A DNA stretch of 35,919 nucleotides. It comes from Candidatus Omnitrophota bacterium (lineage in GTDB: Bacteria; Omnitrophota; Gorgyraeia; JAHIPI01). Under the pieces are notes generated by a model. The model did no database searches, was not told the DNA's origin, and saw only the letters and a list, made by a program, of their open reading frames with translations. Made by a program: the position numbers and the translations under genes. Positions 10,147 through 16,277 of the stretch are shown here, one piece after another. The stretch spans positions 1 through 35,919 of the forward strand of contig JAHIPI010000054.1 of the NCBI GenBank assembly GCA_018894435.1, read 5' to 3'. How positions within the stretch are numbered: position 1 is the stretch's first letter; the number at the start of each line of letters is the position of its first letter.

Positions 10147-10859
10147 TGCGCCTTGCCGAGTTCTTCATTCAACATGATAGCTTCCGCTATTTCGCGCATG
10201 CTGCGCCTTTTGTCCATGCTGTATCTTCTTATTCTTTGATATGCCTCTTCCTCGCTAAGCGCCTCTTTCTTCATGAGAATGCCCTTTGCCCTTTCTACGA
10301 TCTTGCGCGATTCCAGCTCTTCCCTTATAACATTCGATTCGACGATGAGCCTGAAATTCTCTATGACTATAGCGGCCTGATTAGCGATAGATTTCAATAC
10401 ATTTATTTCGTTATGGCTGAAGCGGTGTGGTTTTGGCGTATAACAATTAAGAACGCCTATTACCTTCTTTTTTGAGAAAAGAGGTACACTTAATAATGAA
10501 CATAGATTTTCGTGAACGGCTATTTCCCTCGACTTATAACGCTTATCCTTGCGCACATCCAGGACAGTTATCGGCTTTCCTTCCCTGGCTACCTTTCCGG
10601 CAACGCCTTCGCCCAATTTTATATTCGCCTTCTTATTATACTCTTCGCTCACGGACTGGGTCGCTTTGACGCTAAGTTCCCTGCCGGATTTATCCAAGAG
10701 GAGGATCGAGCAGATATTGGAGCCCATCACTTCGGCCGTCACCGCAACTATAAGCTTCAATATGTCTTCCAAATATAGATCCGAAGTGATAGCTTCGCTT
10801 ATCTTTGCCAGCGCCTGTATTACTTTAGCGCCTGAGTTCTCTTTATTTTTAGCGCTCAT
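10143..10859 (-). CDS. GAF-ANTAR RNA-binding antitermination regulator
   Basis: A cytoplasmic regulator of about 238 residues. A GAF sensor domain covers roughly residues 10-165 (VIQALAKISEAI through ANQAAIVIENFRLI), and a C-terminal ANTAR domain roughly 175-232. The ANTAR part is textbook: IVERAKGILMKKEALSEEEA, then SMDKRRSMREIAEAI. ANTAR domains bind RNA hairpin pairs and prevent transcription termination; the GAF ligand is unknown. The frame opens with TTG at 10883, inside the PEGA gene, but ATG 10859, one base after the PEGA stop, is the better start. It is thus translationally coupled to the PEGA lipoprotein gene. The nearest operon downstream, gdhA, has a leader that matches ANTAR targets, which makes this protein its likely regulator. 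No phosphoacceptor receiver domain is present. Confidence 0.92.
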   Translation of the reverse strand: MSAKNKENSGAKVIQALAKISEAITSDLYLEDILKLIVAVTAEVMGSNICSILLLDKSGRELSVKATQSVSEEYNKKANIKLGEGVAGKVAREGKPITVLDVRKDKRYKSREIAVHENLCSLLSVPLFSKKKVIGVLNCYTPKPHRFSHNEINVLKSIANQAAIVIENFRLIVESNVIREELESRKIVERAKGILMKKEALSEEEAYQRIRRYSMDKRRSMREIAEAIMLNEELGKAH

Positions 10860-10860
10860 C

Positions 10861-11238
10861 TCATTCTTCTTTCTTAAGTTCAACGTGCACTTTGTCCGGT
10901 ACCAGCCTGTATTGAGACCCTGTCAGTCCGTCCACTGCCCAGCCGACAGGCCCCCATATGAATATATTACCGGCCGCTGCGCTGCCAATGGCGCGTGAAA
11001 GCGCGACCTTCTCTTCTTTATACCCTTCTTTTGTAATGACCACGGTATGGTTAAACGGCGTCTTGAGTTTTATCTTCATCGGTGTAGTGCCGACGGCTTC
11101 ACCGTCGATTTCTACCGTGGCGCCCTGCGGGTCGGATGAAATCTCTATTCTCTGCTTTGTCCCCTGCACAATAGTGGCACAACCTGCTGCGGAAAAGATA
11201 AGTAGAAGTACTAAAATATAACTTATGGACTTACGCAT
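10861..11238 (-). CDS. PEGA-domain lipoprotein
   Basis: A 125-residue predicted lipoprotein. The signal peptide ends in SAAGC with Cys20 as the lipidation site. Residues about 30-75 form a PEGA domain: ISSDPQGATVEIDGEAVGTT followed by PMKIKLK and ITKEGYKEE, a surface beta-domain common in envelope proteins. A glycine- and alanine-rich hydrophobic stretch (about 84-108, with IWGPVGWAVDGLTG) may sit in or on a membrane. The stop is one base from the start of the GAF-ANTAR gene, so the two are coupled. A consensus promoter at 11246-11274 ends only 7 bases from the ATG, so the mRNA is probably leaderless. The lipobox requires this start. A link between an envelope lipoprotein and the GAF sensor is possible but unproven. 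Confidence 0.88.
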   Translation of the reverse strand: MRKSISYILVLLLIFSAAGCATIVQGTKQRIEISSDPQGATVEIDGEAVGTTPMKIKLKTPFNHTVVITKEGYKEEKVALSRAIGSAAAGNIFIWGPVGWAVDGLTGSQYRLVPDKVHVELKKEE

Positions 11239-11245
11239 AACAGAT

Positions 11246-11274
11246 ATTGTAAATCACGCCGGGGTTATGGTCAA
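11246..11274 (-). promoter_or_regulatory. Promoter of the PEGA/GAF-ANTAR operon, leaderless type
   Basis: On the minus strand TTGACC (11274-11269) and TACAAT (11251-11246) are 17 bases apart. Only 7 bases (ATCTGTT) separate the -10 box from the ATG at 11238, so transcription should begin at or next to the start codon. No Shine-Dalgarno sequence is present. Confidence 0.75.
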
Positions 11275-11297
11275 GGTTTAATTGCACTCCTTTTCGT

Positions 11298-11325
11298 TTG
11301 ACAAAAGCCCGGCTTTAATTATAAT
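11298..11325 (+). promoter_or_regulatory. Consensus promoter of dus, leaderless type
   Basis: TTGACA (11298-11303) and TATAAT (11320-11325) are both perfect, with a 16-base spacer. Only AGCAGC lies between the -10 box and the ATG at 11332, so the expected transcription start falls on the start codon. There is no ribosome binding site. Confidence 0.8.
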
Positions 11326-11331
11326 AGCAGC

Positions 11332-12297
11332 ATGATAAAGATAGGCTCTGCGCGGATCAATACCAATATATTTCTGGCGCCGCTTTCCGGGTGCTCGGAT
11401 CTGGCGTTCCGACTGATAGCCCGCGAGGAGGGCGCTAAATTCTGCTTTTTTGAGATGGTCGATGCAAACGCGCTCATCCGTAATTATGAAAAGACGCTCC
11501 GCATGCTTAAGACCACAAAAAAAGACAGCCCTATAGCGGGGCAGCTTTTGGGAGCCGATCCTGATCTTATGGTTGACGCGGCTCAAAAACTCGTAAGCAT
11601 ACGGGATGTATCGTTTCTCGATATAAACAGCGCGTGCCCTGTAAGAAAAGTAGTAAGTAAAGGCGCAGGCGCGCGTCTTTTGGAAAAACCCGAAACACTC
11701 TTCAAAATATTAAAAAAACTCTCGTCATCGCTTAATATCCCTGTCACTGTAAAGATCCGGACAGGGTACAATAGAACGGATATAAAAAATATAGCCGAAA
11801 TCGCTATGGGGTGCGAACAGCACGGCGCCGGCGCCATATTTGTGCACGGGAGAACCCGCGCGCAGGGATATTCCGGAGAAATCAACTATGAGGCTATAAA
11901 AAAGATAAAAGAGGCTGTCGAGATACCTGTCTTCGGCTCGGGTAATATTTTTACGCCGGAGCTTGCGAAAAAGATGTTTGATGAAACAAGTTGCGATGGT
12001 ATTACTGTGGCGAGAGGGAGCTTTGGCAATCCCTGGATATTCAAAAATATAGAAAATTATCTAAAATCCGGCTCCGTCCTGCCGGAGCCGGATTTCTTGA
12101 TCAGAAAAAAAGTGCTCAAGAAACATCTGGCTTATACAGACAAATACCGCCATTCTATCCCATCGGCCGAGATAGGCTTTATGAGAAAAGTGGCTATATG
12201 GTATATGAAAGGCTTTCCTTACGCCGCAAATACACGGAACGAGATAACAAGAACAAAGACTTATCCCGATCTTATTAAGCTAATAGACGAATTATAG
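11332..12297 (+). CDS. dus: tRNA-dihydrouridine synthase (DusB-like)
   Basis: A 321-residue FMN enzyme that reduces uridine to dihydrouridine in tRNA. The N-terminal TIM barrel begins IFLAPLSGCSD. The active-site Cys102 sits in NSACPVRKVVSKGAGARLL. FMN- and substrate-binding segments follow: VKIRTGY, HGRTRAQGYSG, GSGNIF and GVTVARG-like TVARGSFGNPWIF. A small helical C-terminal domain starts near residue 240. Length is normal for the family. It is the only large plus-strand gene here, divergent from the PEGA/GAF-ANTAR operon and convergent with the next gene, whose stop is 2 bases away. The start is fixed by homology, since Dus proteins begin at this point, and it supports a leaderless transcript. 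Assignment to the DusB branch is by overall resemblance. Confidence 0.94.
   Translation: MIKIGSARINTNIFLAPLSGCSDLAFRLIAREEGAKFCFFEMVDANALIRNYEKTLRMLKTTKKDSPIAGQLLGADPDLMVDAAQKLVSIRDVSFLDINSACPVRKVVSKGAGARLLEKPETLFKILKKLSSSLNIPVTVKIRTGYNRTDIKNIAEIAMGCEQHGAGAIFVHGRTRAQGYSGEINYEAIKKIKEAVEIPVFGSGNIFTPELAKKMFDETSCDGITVARGSFGNPWIFKNIENYLKSGSVLPEPDFLIRKKVLKKHLAYTDKYRHSIPSAEIGFMRKVAIWYMKGFPYAANTRNEITRTKTYPDLIKLIDEL
12064..12095. repeat. Perfect 13-bp inverted repeat inside dus
   Basis: AAATCCGGCTCCG (12064-12076) and its exact complement (12083-12095) flank a 6-base loop within the dus coding sequence. The encoded residues KSGSVLPEPDF align with the usual Dus sequence at that point, so no extra block has been inserted. 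Confidence 0.7.
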
Positions 12298-12299
12298 CT

Positions 12300-12578
12300 T
12301 TATTCGTACGCTTCGTGGCCTACTATGCCTCTCATGCCTACGCCGGTAGTTTTCCTCTGTATCTTCAACTCTTCAGGGCTAAGAGGCGGTGCCTCCTCTT
12401 TTGGCGCTGTGCGCCCTTCCCAGCTTGGCAAGTGAGACGTAAGCCAATTTGCTACATTATTCAAAGCCGGGCCGCTGCTTTCGGCGCCGGCGCCCCTTGT
12501 TTCTCCCTGATCGGCAAGTGCAATTCCGGCTACAGAGAGAAACATCAGAATTACAACAAACGCTATTACCTTCTTCAT
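12300..12578 (-). CDS. Small secreted protein of unknown function
   Basis: A 92-residue protein with a clear signal peptide (MKKVIAFVVILMFLSVAG, cleavage after IALA near residue 22). The mature part is short, Gly/Glu/Pro-rich and contains NNVANWLTSHLPSWEG and PPLSPEELKIQRKT. No known domain is visible. The frame runs upstream to 12677, but ATG 12578 is chosen because it starts the signal peptide and has GGAGGT 5 bases upstream. A 24-bp near-perfect palindrome (12588-12611) sits directly before the ribosome binding site and may be an operator. It is convergent with dus. A periplasmic location is likely; function cannot be assigned. Confidence 0.75.
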   Translation of the reverse strand: MKKVIAFVVILMFLSVAGIALADQGETRGAGAESSGPALNNVANWLTSHLPSWEGRTAPKEEAPPLSPEELKIQRKTTGVGMRGIVGHEAYE

Positions 12579-12587
12579 GCATACCTC

Positions 12588-12611
12588 CGAATTTTTGTGT
12601 ACAAAAATTCG
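12588..12611. promoter_or_regulatory. 24-bp palindrome, possible operator
   Basis: CGAATTTTTGT and ACAAAAATTCG are perfect 11-bp arms around GT. The site lies immediately upstream of GGAGGT and the ATG at 12578. Its A/T-rich symmetry is typical of a dimeric regulator site. It could also be part of the 3' end of the neighbouring hairpin (12611-12647). Confidence 0.45.
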
Positions 12612-12647
12612 TCCTGAGAACGCGACGAATAGGAGCGTTCGTAGGAC
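12611..12647. repeat. CTGAG/CGAA palindrome, possible terminator of the ogg transcript
   Basis: GTCCT-GA-GAACGC (12611-12623) pairs with GCGTTC-GT-AGGAC (12635-12647), with one 2x2 mismatch and an 11-base loop. On the minus strand it is followed by GAATTTTTG, so it may end the transcript of the ogg gene that stops at 12664. The CCTGAG and CGAA blocks match the core of the repeat at 10091-10146. Confidence 0.6.
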
Positions 12648-12663
12648 TACCTTTTGCCCCTGG

Positions 12664-13296
12664 TTATTTAAACACAAATCCCGTTTGGCTGGACCAGAAG
12701 AGAAGATCCAGCTCCTCCATCGGAATCTTGACTTTTTTGGAAAAATTTCGCATCGCGTCTTCCATATTTATATAATTGCCTTTTGTCACAGACGCCGGGA
12801 TTTTTCTTATAGCCCCGTATCTTTTCATATTCTTAAGGATATGCCTGTCTATTATGGCCATATCTTTGCCAAGCCCTATATTTCTTAAAAAATGGCTCGC
12901 TTCCTTATAACCCAGGCCTTTTATATTTCTCACAAGCCATTCCCGCGCTTTAAAGGTGTCCTTTGTATCCAATTTATTTTTAATATTTAACTTCCCGCCG
13001 AGCCCTAAAAGTTCTCTCGCGCCTACCAGATACTCCGCTTTCTTATTATGAAACCTGACATTCCCTCTCAATATCTCTTTTATGATATTCTTGCTGCCCC
13101 GAAACAATAGGCCCGAACACTTAAGCTCTTTTACCGCTTTATCGCAATAAACAGCCTTTGATTGCGGAGTCAACAGACAAAAACACAATTCTGAAAATAT
13201 ATCTTCGTCCTTTGCCCCTCGGAAAGCGCTAAATTCCTTTAGCCGTCTTTTTATCTCGTTCTTTCTCTTTTTATATTCCGACACGAGTCTCTTCAT
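12664..13296 (-). CDS. ogg: N-glycosylase/DNA lyase, archaeal-type Ogg2
   Basis: A 210-residue base-excision enzyme that removes 8-oxoguanine and cuts the abasic site. Length and sequence fit the Ogg2 family known from Methanocaldococcus and other archaea and sparsely in bacteria. The helix-hairpin-helix motif reads NIKGLGYKEASHFLRNIG, with catalytic Lys131, and Asp150 follows in MAIIDRHILKNM. There are no iron-sulfur cysteines at the C-terminus, as expected for Ogg2 and unlike Nth (19719). It starts 1 base after the trxB stop, so it belongs to the redox operon 12664-14464. Its place suggests repair of oxidised DNA alongside thiol and peroxide defence. The final residues GFVFK fit the family, whose C-terminal lysine and aromatic residues recognise the base. 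Confidence 0.88.
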   Translation of the reverse strand: MKRLVSEYKKRKNEIKRRLKEFSAFRGAKDEDIFSELCFCLLTPQSKAVYCDKAVKELKCSGLLFRGSKNIIKEILRGNVRFHNKKAEYLVGARELLGLGGKLNIKNKLDTKDTFKAREWLVRNIKGLGYKEASHFLRNIGLGKDMAIIDRHILKNMKRYGAIRKIPASVTKGNYINMEDAMRNFSKKVKIPMEELDLLFWSSQTGFVFK

Positions 13297-14205
13297 CTAC
13301 CACCTATTGCGCATCAGATATCTGAATGCCGAAAGCGCCGCTTTTGCCCCCTCCCCGGCTGCTATTATTATCTGTTTCTCCGGCACATCCGTTACATCGC
13401 CCGCCGCAAAGATTCCCGGAATATTTGTTTCGTTGCGAGAGTTCACCTTTATCTCTCCCAGATTATTCTTTTCTATGTCCTTTGCAAAATCGGAATTAGG
13501 AGTAAGCCCTGCCTCTACAAAGACACCTTCGACTGCTATTGTCTTCTCCTCTCTGCCCTTTTGCCTGACTTTTAAGGCTGTAACCATACCTTTTCCTATA
13601 ATAGCGCTGACGGCAGTATTGCTCATCACGGATACATTTTTACTTGAGGCGGCCTTCTCGCGCATAATAGCATCTCCGCCGAGCGAGGGATTTATATCGA
13701 TAAGATAAACATGGTTGGCTATTTTGACTAACTGAAGCGCCGCGTCAAGGGCAGAATTTCCGCCGCCGATCACCGCGACGTTTTTTCCGGAAAATAACGG
13801 GCCGTCGCACGTTGCGCAATAAGTGAGGCCTTTATTTTTGAATTCTTTTTCACCCGGCACTCCAAGCTCTCTGGATCTTTTCCCGGAGGCTATTATCGCT
13901 GTCTTTGCTTCGTAGGAACCTTTGTCGGTTTTTACCCTTGTAATATTGCCGGATTTTTCAAGAACTACCGCGCCCTCTCCCTCCTTGACGCTTATATCAT
14001 ATTTGCGCATATGTTCTTCAAACTTCTCTGCCAGGTCCGGGCCGGTAATAAATTGATAGCCCGTATAATTCTCTATATCTCCGCTCCAGGCCGCCTGCCC
14101 GCCAATATCTTTCGTTATAACGAGAGCGTTTAATCTTTTGCGCGCGGCGTACACACTGGCGGTAATGCCCGCGGGACCTGCGCCTACAATAACTATATCA
14201 AACAT
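13297..14205 (-). CDS. trxB: Thioredoxin reductase
   Basis: A 302-residue FAD and NADPH flavoprotein that reduces thioredoxin or glutaredoxin-like partners. The FAD motif GAGPAG is at 8-13. The redox-active pair Cys130-Ala-Thr-Cys133 lies in LTYCATCDGPLFSG. The second nucleotide-binding motif AVIGGGNSALDAAL starts near 144. The C-terminal FAD block reads GIFAAGDVTDVPEKQ. Size is typical of the low-molecular-weight bacterial type. It lies 22 bases after a glutaredoxin-like gene that is a likely substrate, and abuts ogg downstream. The ATG start is fixed by the FAD motif at the N-terminus. Confidence 0.95.
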   Translation of the reverse strand: MFDIVIVGAGPAGITASVYAARKRLNALVITKDIGGQAAWSGDIENYTGYQFITGPDLAEKFEEHMRKYDISVKEGEGAVVLEKSGNITRVKTDKGSYEAKTAIIASGKRSRELGVPGEKEFKNKGLTYCATCDGPLFSGKNVAVIGGGNSALDAALQLVKIANHVYLIDINPSLGGDAIMREKAASSKNVSVMSNTAVSAIIGKGMVTALKVRQKGREEKTIAVEGVFVEAGLTPNSDFAKDIEKNNLGEIKVNSRNETNIPGIFAAGDVTDVPEKQIIIAAGEGAKAALSAFRYLMRNRW

Positions 14206-14227
14206 AACGCACCTTAAATGGTGTAAG

Positions 14228-14464
14228 TTATATACCCAATGCTTCTCTTATCTTTGTTTTATCAAACCCGGCGATGATCTCGCCCTCTATATCAAGGACC
14301 GGAACACCCATCTGGCCGGATTTATTCATCATCTCCTGAGCTTTATCCTGTTTTAATGATACATCTATATCCTCATACGCTATATTGTTATCTTTTAAAA
14401 ATTGCTTGGCTCTTATGCAGAAAGGGCAGGTCGGTGTGCTGTATATCTTTACGTTCTTTGCCAT
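14228..14464 (-). CDS. Glutaredoxin/NrdH-like thiol-disulfide protein
   Basis: A 78-residue thioredoxin-fold protein with the redox pair Cys13-Pro-Phe-Cys16 (YSTPTCPFCIRAK) and the cis-proline loop GVPVLDIEG. The end GFDKTKIREALGI matches the family of small glutaredoxin-like proteins (Uxx-type or NrdH-like) that often sit next to trxB in anaerobes. It probably receives electrons from the adjacent TrxB rather than glutathione, because no glutathione genes are visible. It is part of the redox run of genes, between the ferritin-like gene (17 bases away) and trxB (22 bases). Confidence 0.92.
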   Translation of the reverse strand: MAKNVKIYSTPTCPFCIRAKQFLKDNNIAYEDIDVSLKQDKAQEMMNKSGQMGVPVLDIEGEIIAGFDKTKIREALGI

Positions 14465-14481
14465 AATATCACCCCTCTTGG

Positions 14482-14958
14482 TTAAATATTATTCCTTAGC
14501 TTCAACAGTTTGAATAAGTGCGTGTTTTCCTGTTCGACCAGTTTTTCAACAATATCCGCTTGAATTTCCGGTACCGCCTTTTTCATGCCTTCATAGAATA
14601 TAATAGATTCTTTTTCAAACTTTATTCCAAGATCTATAGCTTCTTTGTCATTTGTGATTTTTTTGGCCGCTTCTTTACCCTTATCAGTCTGGGTAAATAC
14701 ATATTCTCCGGCAAGCATCGTCATATATGCAAAATATTCGCCGGCATAGGTTTCCGGAGGCTCGTATTCTTTAACCGATTCTAATATCTTCTGAAATACG
14801 GCTATGTGCTTCTCTTCTTCTCCTTCAAGAAATTTAAATACATCTTTCGCCTTAGCATCTTGGGCCTTCGCCGCCAAGGTATTATAGAAATCCCTGCCGT
14901 TACGCTCTATCTCGATGCCAAAACCTACTATTTCGCTGCCTGAAAATACATTAGCCAT
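14482..14958 (-). CDS. Ferritin-like/rubrerythrin-family diiron protein without rubredoxin domain
   Basis: A 158-residue four-helix-bundle protein. Helix motifs carrying likely iron ligands are visible: EIERNGRDFY (Glu18), FLEGEEEKHIAVFQ (Glu and His near 45-51), FEKESIIFYEGM and LVEQENTHLFKL. This is the erythrin-type ferritin-like pattern, with the second pair of helices repeating the first. There is no C-terminal CxxC rubredoxin domain, unlike the rubrerythrin at 15658. Its probable role is peroxide reduction or iron handling. It overlaps the end of the flavoprotein gene by 8 bases, so the two are translationally coupled. Confidence 0.88.
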   Translation of the reverse strand: MANVFSGSEIVGFGIEIERNGRDFYNTLAAKAQDAKAKDVFKFLEGEEEKHIAVFQKILESVKEYEPPETYAGEYFAYMTMLAGEYVFTQTDKGKEAAKKITNDKEAIDLGIKFEKESIIFYEGMKKAVPEIQADIVEKLVEQENTHLFKLLKLRNNI

Positions 14959-15550
14959 TGCGCAAGCTCCTGGTTAAATCTTCCCCCAATTTATATGCTT
15001 TTTCTAAAAGGTCCGGGTGTTTTAATATATCGGCCTTAGCGTCGATTCCCGTAAAATAAAGTTCTTTTTTATATTCTATATTTAAAGTCGCAAAAAGATT
15101 TTTGACTATAGCCTTTGCGTTCTCGAAAAAATCTTGCCTCTCAGACGCCGCTACGGCGATAAAAGCGCCTATTCTTTTTTCCCCAAAAGCGTCTTTCTTC
15201 AGTATATGCTTTGCTCTCCAGGCGCATTGAAAGCGGTCTATCATCATCTTTGCCTGGCCGCTGATACTGCCGAAAAATATAGGGGAAGCCAATATAACAA
15301 CATCTGCCTCCTTGAATTTCCTATACACTACTCCCATGTCATCTTTGAAATTGCAGTTGCCGTTATTATCCGGCTCTTCACATTCCTGGCAATACTGTAA
15401 TCGGAGGCCATTCAAAAATATCTTATCGGTGTCCGCGCCGTTATCTTTGGCGGCTTCCAGGATCTTGTCTATAATAATATCAGTATTCCCGCCTTTTCGC
15501 GGGCTGGCGTTTATGCCCAGCACTTTTGCGACACCGGAAGTCTTCATCAT
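14951..15550 (-). CDS. NADPH-dependent FMN reductase, iron-sulfur flavoprotein-like
   Basis: A 199-residue flavodoxin-fold oxidoreductase. The FMN phosphate loop reads NASPRKGGNTD at 14-24. A compact cysteine cluster follows (Cys54, Cys57, Cys66 in YCQECEEPDNNGNC), similar in place to the iron-sulfur site of the archaeal and anaerobe ISF family, but with one cysteine fewer than the classical four visible; a cluster is therefore uncertain. ASPIFFGSISGQAKMMIDR is the second flavin-contact segment. It is coupled to the ferritin-like gene downstream (8-base overlap) and may supply it with electrons. The start is ATGATG with AAGGCGG upstream, inside the arm of a palindrome (15557-15622). Confidence 0.88.
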   Translation of the reverse strand: MMKTSGVAKVLGINASPRKGGNTDIIIDKILEAAKDNGADTDKIFLNGLRLQYCQECEEPDNNGNCNFKDDMGVVYRKFKEADVVILASPIFFGSISGQAKMMIDRFQCAWRAKHILKKDAFGEKRIGAFIAVAASERQDFFENAKAIVKNLFATLNIEYKKELYFTGIDAKADILKHPDLLEKAYKLGEDLTRSLRNG

Positions 15551-15556
15551 TTTCAG

Positions 15557-15622
15557 TCCGCCTTCGCTGAAATTGCCTGCCTAGCGGCAAGGCCGCTGGC
15601 TTCCGCGTTCAGCTTCGGCGGA
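15557..15622. repeat. Nested palindrome between rubrerythrin and flavoprotein genes
   Basis: Outer arms TCCGCCTTCGCTGAA (15557-15571) and TTCAGCTTCGGCGGA (15608-15622) pair at 12 of 15 positions, the middle TTC being unpaired. Inside lies a second hairpin with AGCGGC and GCCGCT arms (about 15579-15600). The arrangement gives a cruciform-like or branched fold and contains the Shine-Dalgarno region of the flavoprotein gene. Confidence 0.55.
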
Positions 15623-15657
15623 TTTCCGCTTAGCCAAAGCGAAAGAAAAGTGGCGCT

Positions 15658-16233
15658 TCAATAATTCTCGCACATCACTTCGTAATAAGCCTCGGGATGC
15701 GCGCAAGCAGGGCATTCTTTTGGCGCGTCTTTACCTTCGTGGATATAACCGCAATTGCGGCATTTCCACTTAACCACCGCATCCTTTTTGAACACCTTCG
15801 CTTCCTTAATATTACTTAGCAGCTTTTTGTATCTCTTTTCGTGTTCTACTTCGACTTCGGCTATCTCTTTAAACTGTTTGGCAACTTCTTCAAATCCCTC
15901 TTTGCGCGCGACCTCTTCGGCTTCCTTATAAAGTTTGGTCCATTCAAGATGCTCCCCTGCGGCAGCAGCGGCCAAATTGGTTGGGGTTTCACCTATCACA
16001 CCGGCGGGATAGGACGCCGTTATCTCTACTTCGCCACCCTCCAAAAGCTTAAAGAATCTCTTTGCGTGCTCTTTTTCATTATCCGCGGTCTCCAAAAATA
16101 TAGCGGATATCTGTTCGTAACCCGCCTTCTTTGCCACGCTGGCAAAATAGGTATAGCGGTTTCTCGCCTGCGATTCTCCGGCGAACGAAGCCAAAAGATT
16201 CTTTTCTGTCTGCGTACCTTTTATACTTTTCAT
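15658..16233 (-). CDS. rbr: Rubrerythrin
   Basis: A 191-residue non-haem diiron peroxidase of anaerobes. The N-terminal four-helix domain contributes the diiron ligands: Glu20 in FAGESQARNRY, the DNEKEHAKRF segment with Glu53 and His56, GEHLEW, and EVEVEHEKRY. The C-terminal rubredoxin domain has Cys158-x2-Cys161 and Cys174-x2-Cys177. Length is typical. The frame extends to a TTG at 16269, but ATG 16233 with AAGGAG 7 bases upstream is clearly the start; the extension is a palindrome. It reduces hydrogen peroxide using electrons from rubredoxin or a flavoprotein, and the neighbouring TrxB, flavoprotein and ferritin-like genes fit this role. Confidence 0.96.
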   Translation of the reverse strand: MKSIKGTQTEKNLLASFAGESQARNRYTYFASVAKKAGYEQISAIFLETADNEKEHAKRFFKLLEGGEVEITASYPAGVIGETPTNLAAAAAGEHLEWTKLYKEAEEVARKEGFEEVAKQFKEIAEVEVEHEKRYKKLLSNIKEAKVFKKDAVVKWKCRNCGYIHEGKDAPKECPACAHPEAYYEVMCENY

Positions 16234-16245
16234 AATCCGCTCCTT

Positions 16246-16262
16246 GCCCGCCTGAGGCGGGC
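16246..16262. repeat. GC-rich palindrome upstream of rbr
   Basis: GCCCGCCTGAGGCGGGC is a 17-base palindrome with 7-bp arms, placed 5 bases from the rbr ribosome binding site. It may stop readthrough from the upstream gene or control translation. Short GCCCGCC/GGCGGGC palindromes are common dispersed elements. Confidence 0.55.
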
Positions 16263-16277
16263 TTTTCAAATATACTG

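Noticed and set aside
10860-10883. TTG start for the GAF-ANTAR gene inside the PEGA gene
   Set aside because: ATG 10859 is one base after the upstream stop and gives the normal protein; the TTG extension MNLRKKNE is out of frame overlap with no ribosome site.
12064-12095. Palindrome in dus as a mobile element inserted in frame, as in Rickettsia
   Set aside because: The encoded residues align with other Dus proteins and length is normal, so nothing has been inserted. The hairpin is recorded only as a repeat.
12579-12677. Longer form of the small secreted protein
   Set aside because: The extension would precede a complete signal peptide and cover two palindromes; ATG 12578 has its own GGAGGT.
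16234-16269. TTG start adding 12 residues to rubrerythrin
   Set aside because: The extra codons are a GCCCGCC palindrome and the AAGGAG site; ATG 16233 matches the family N-terminus.
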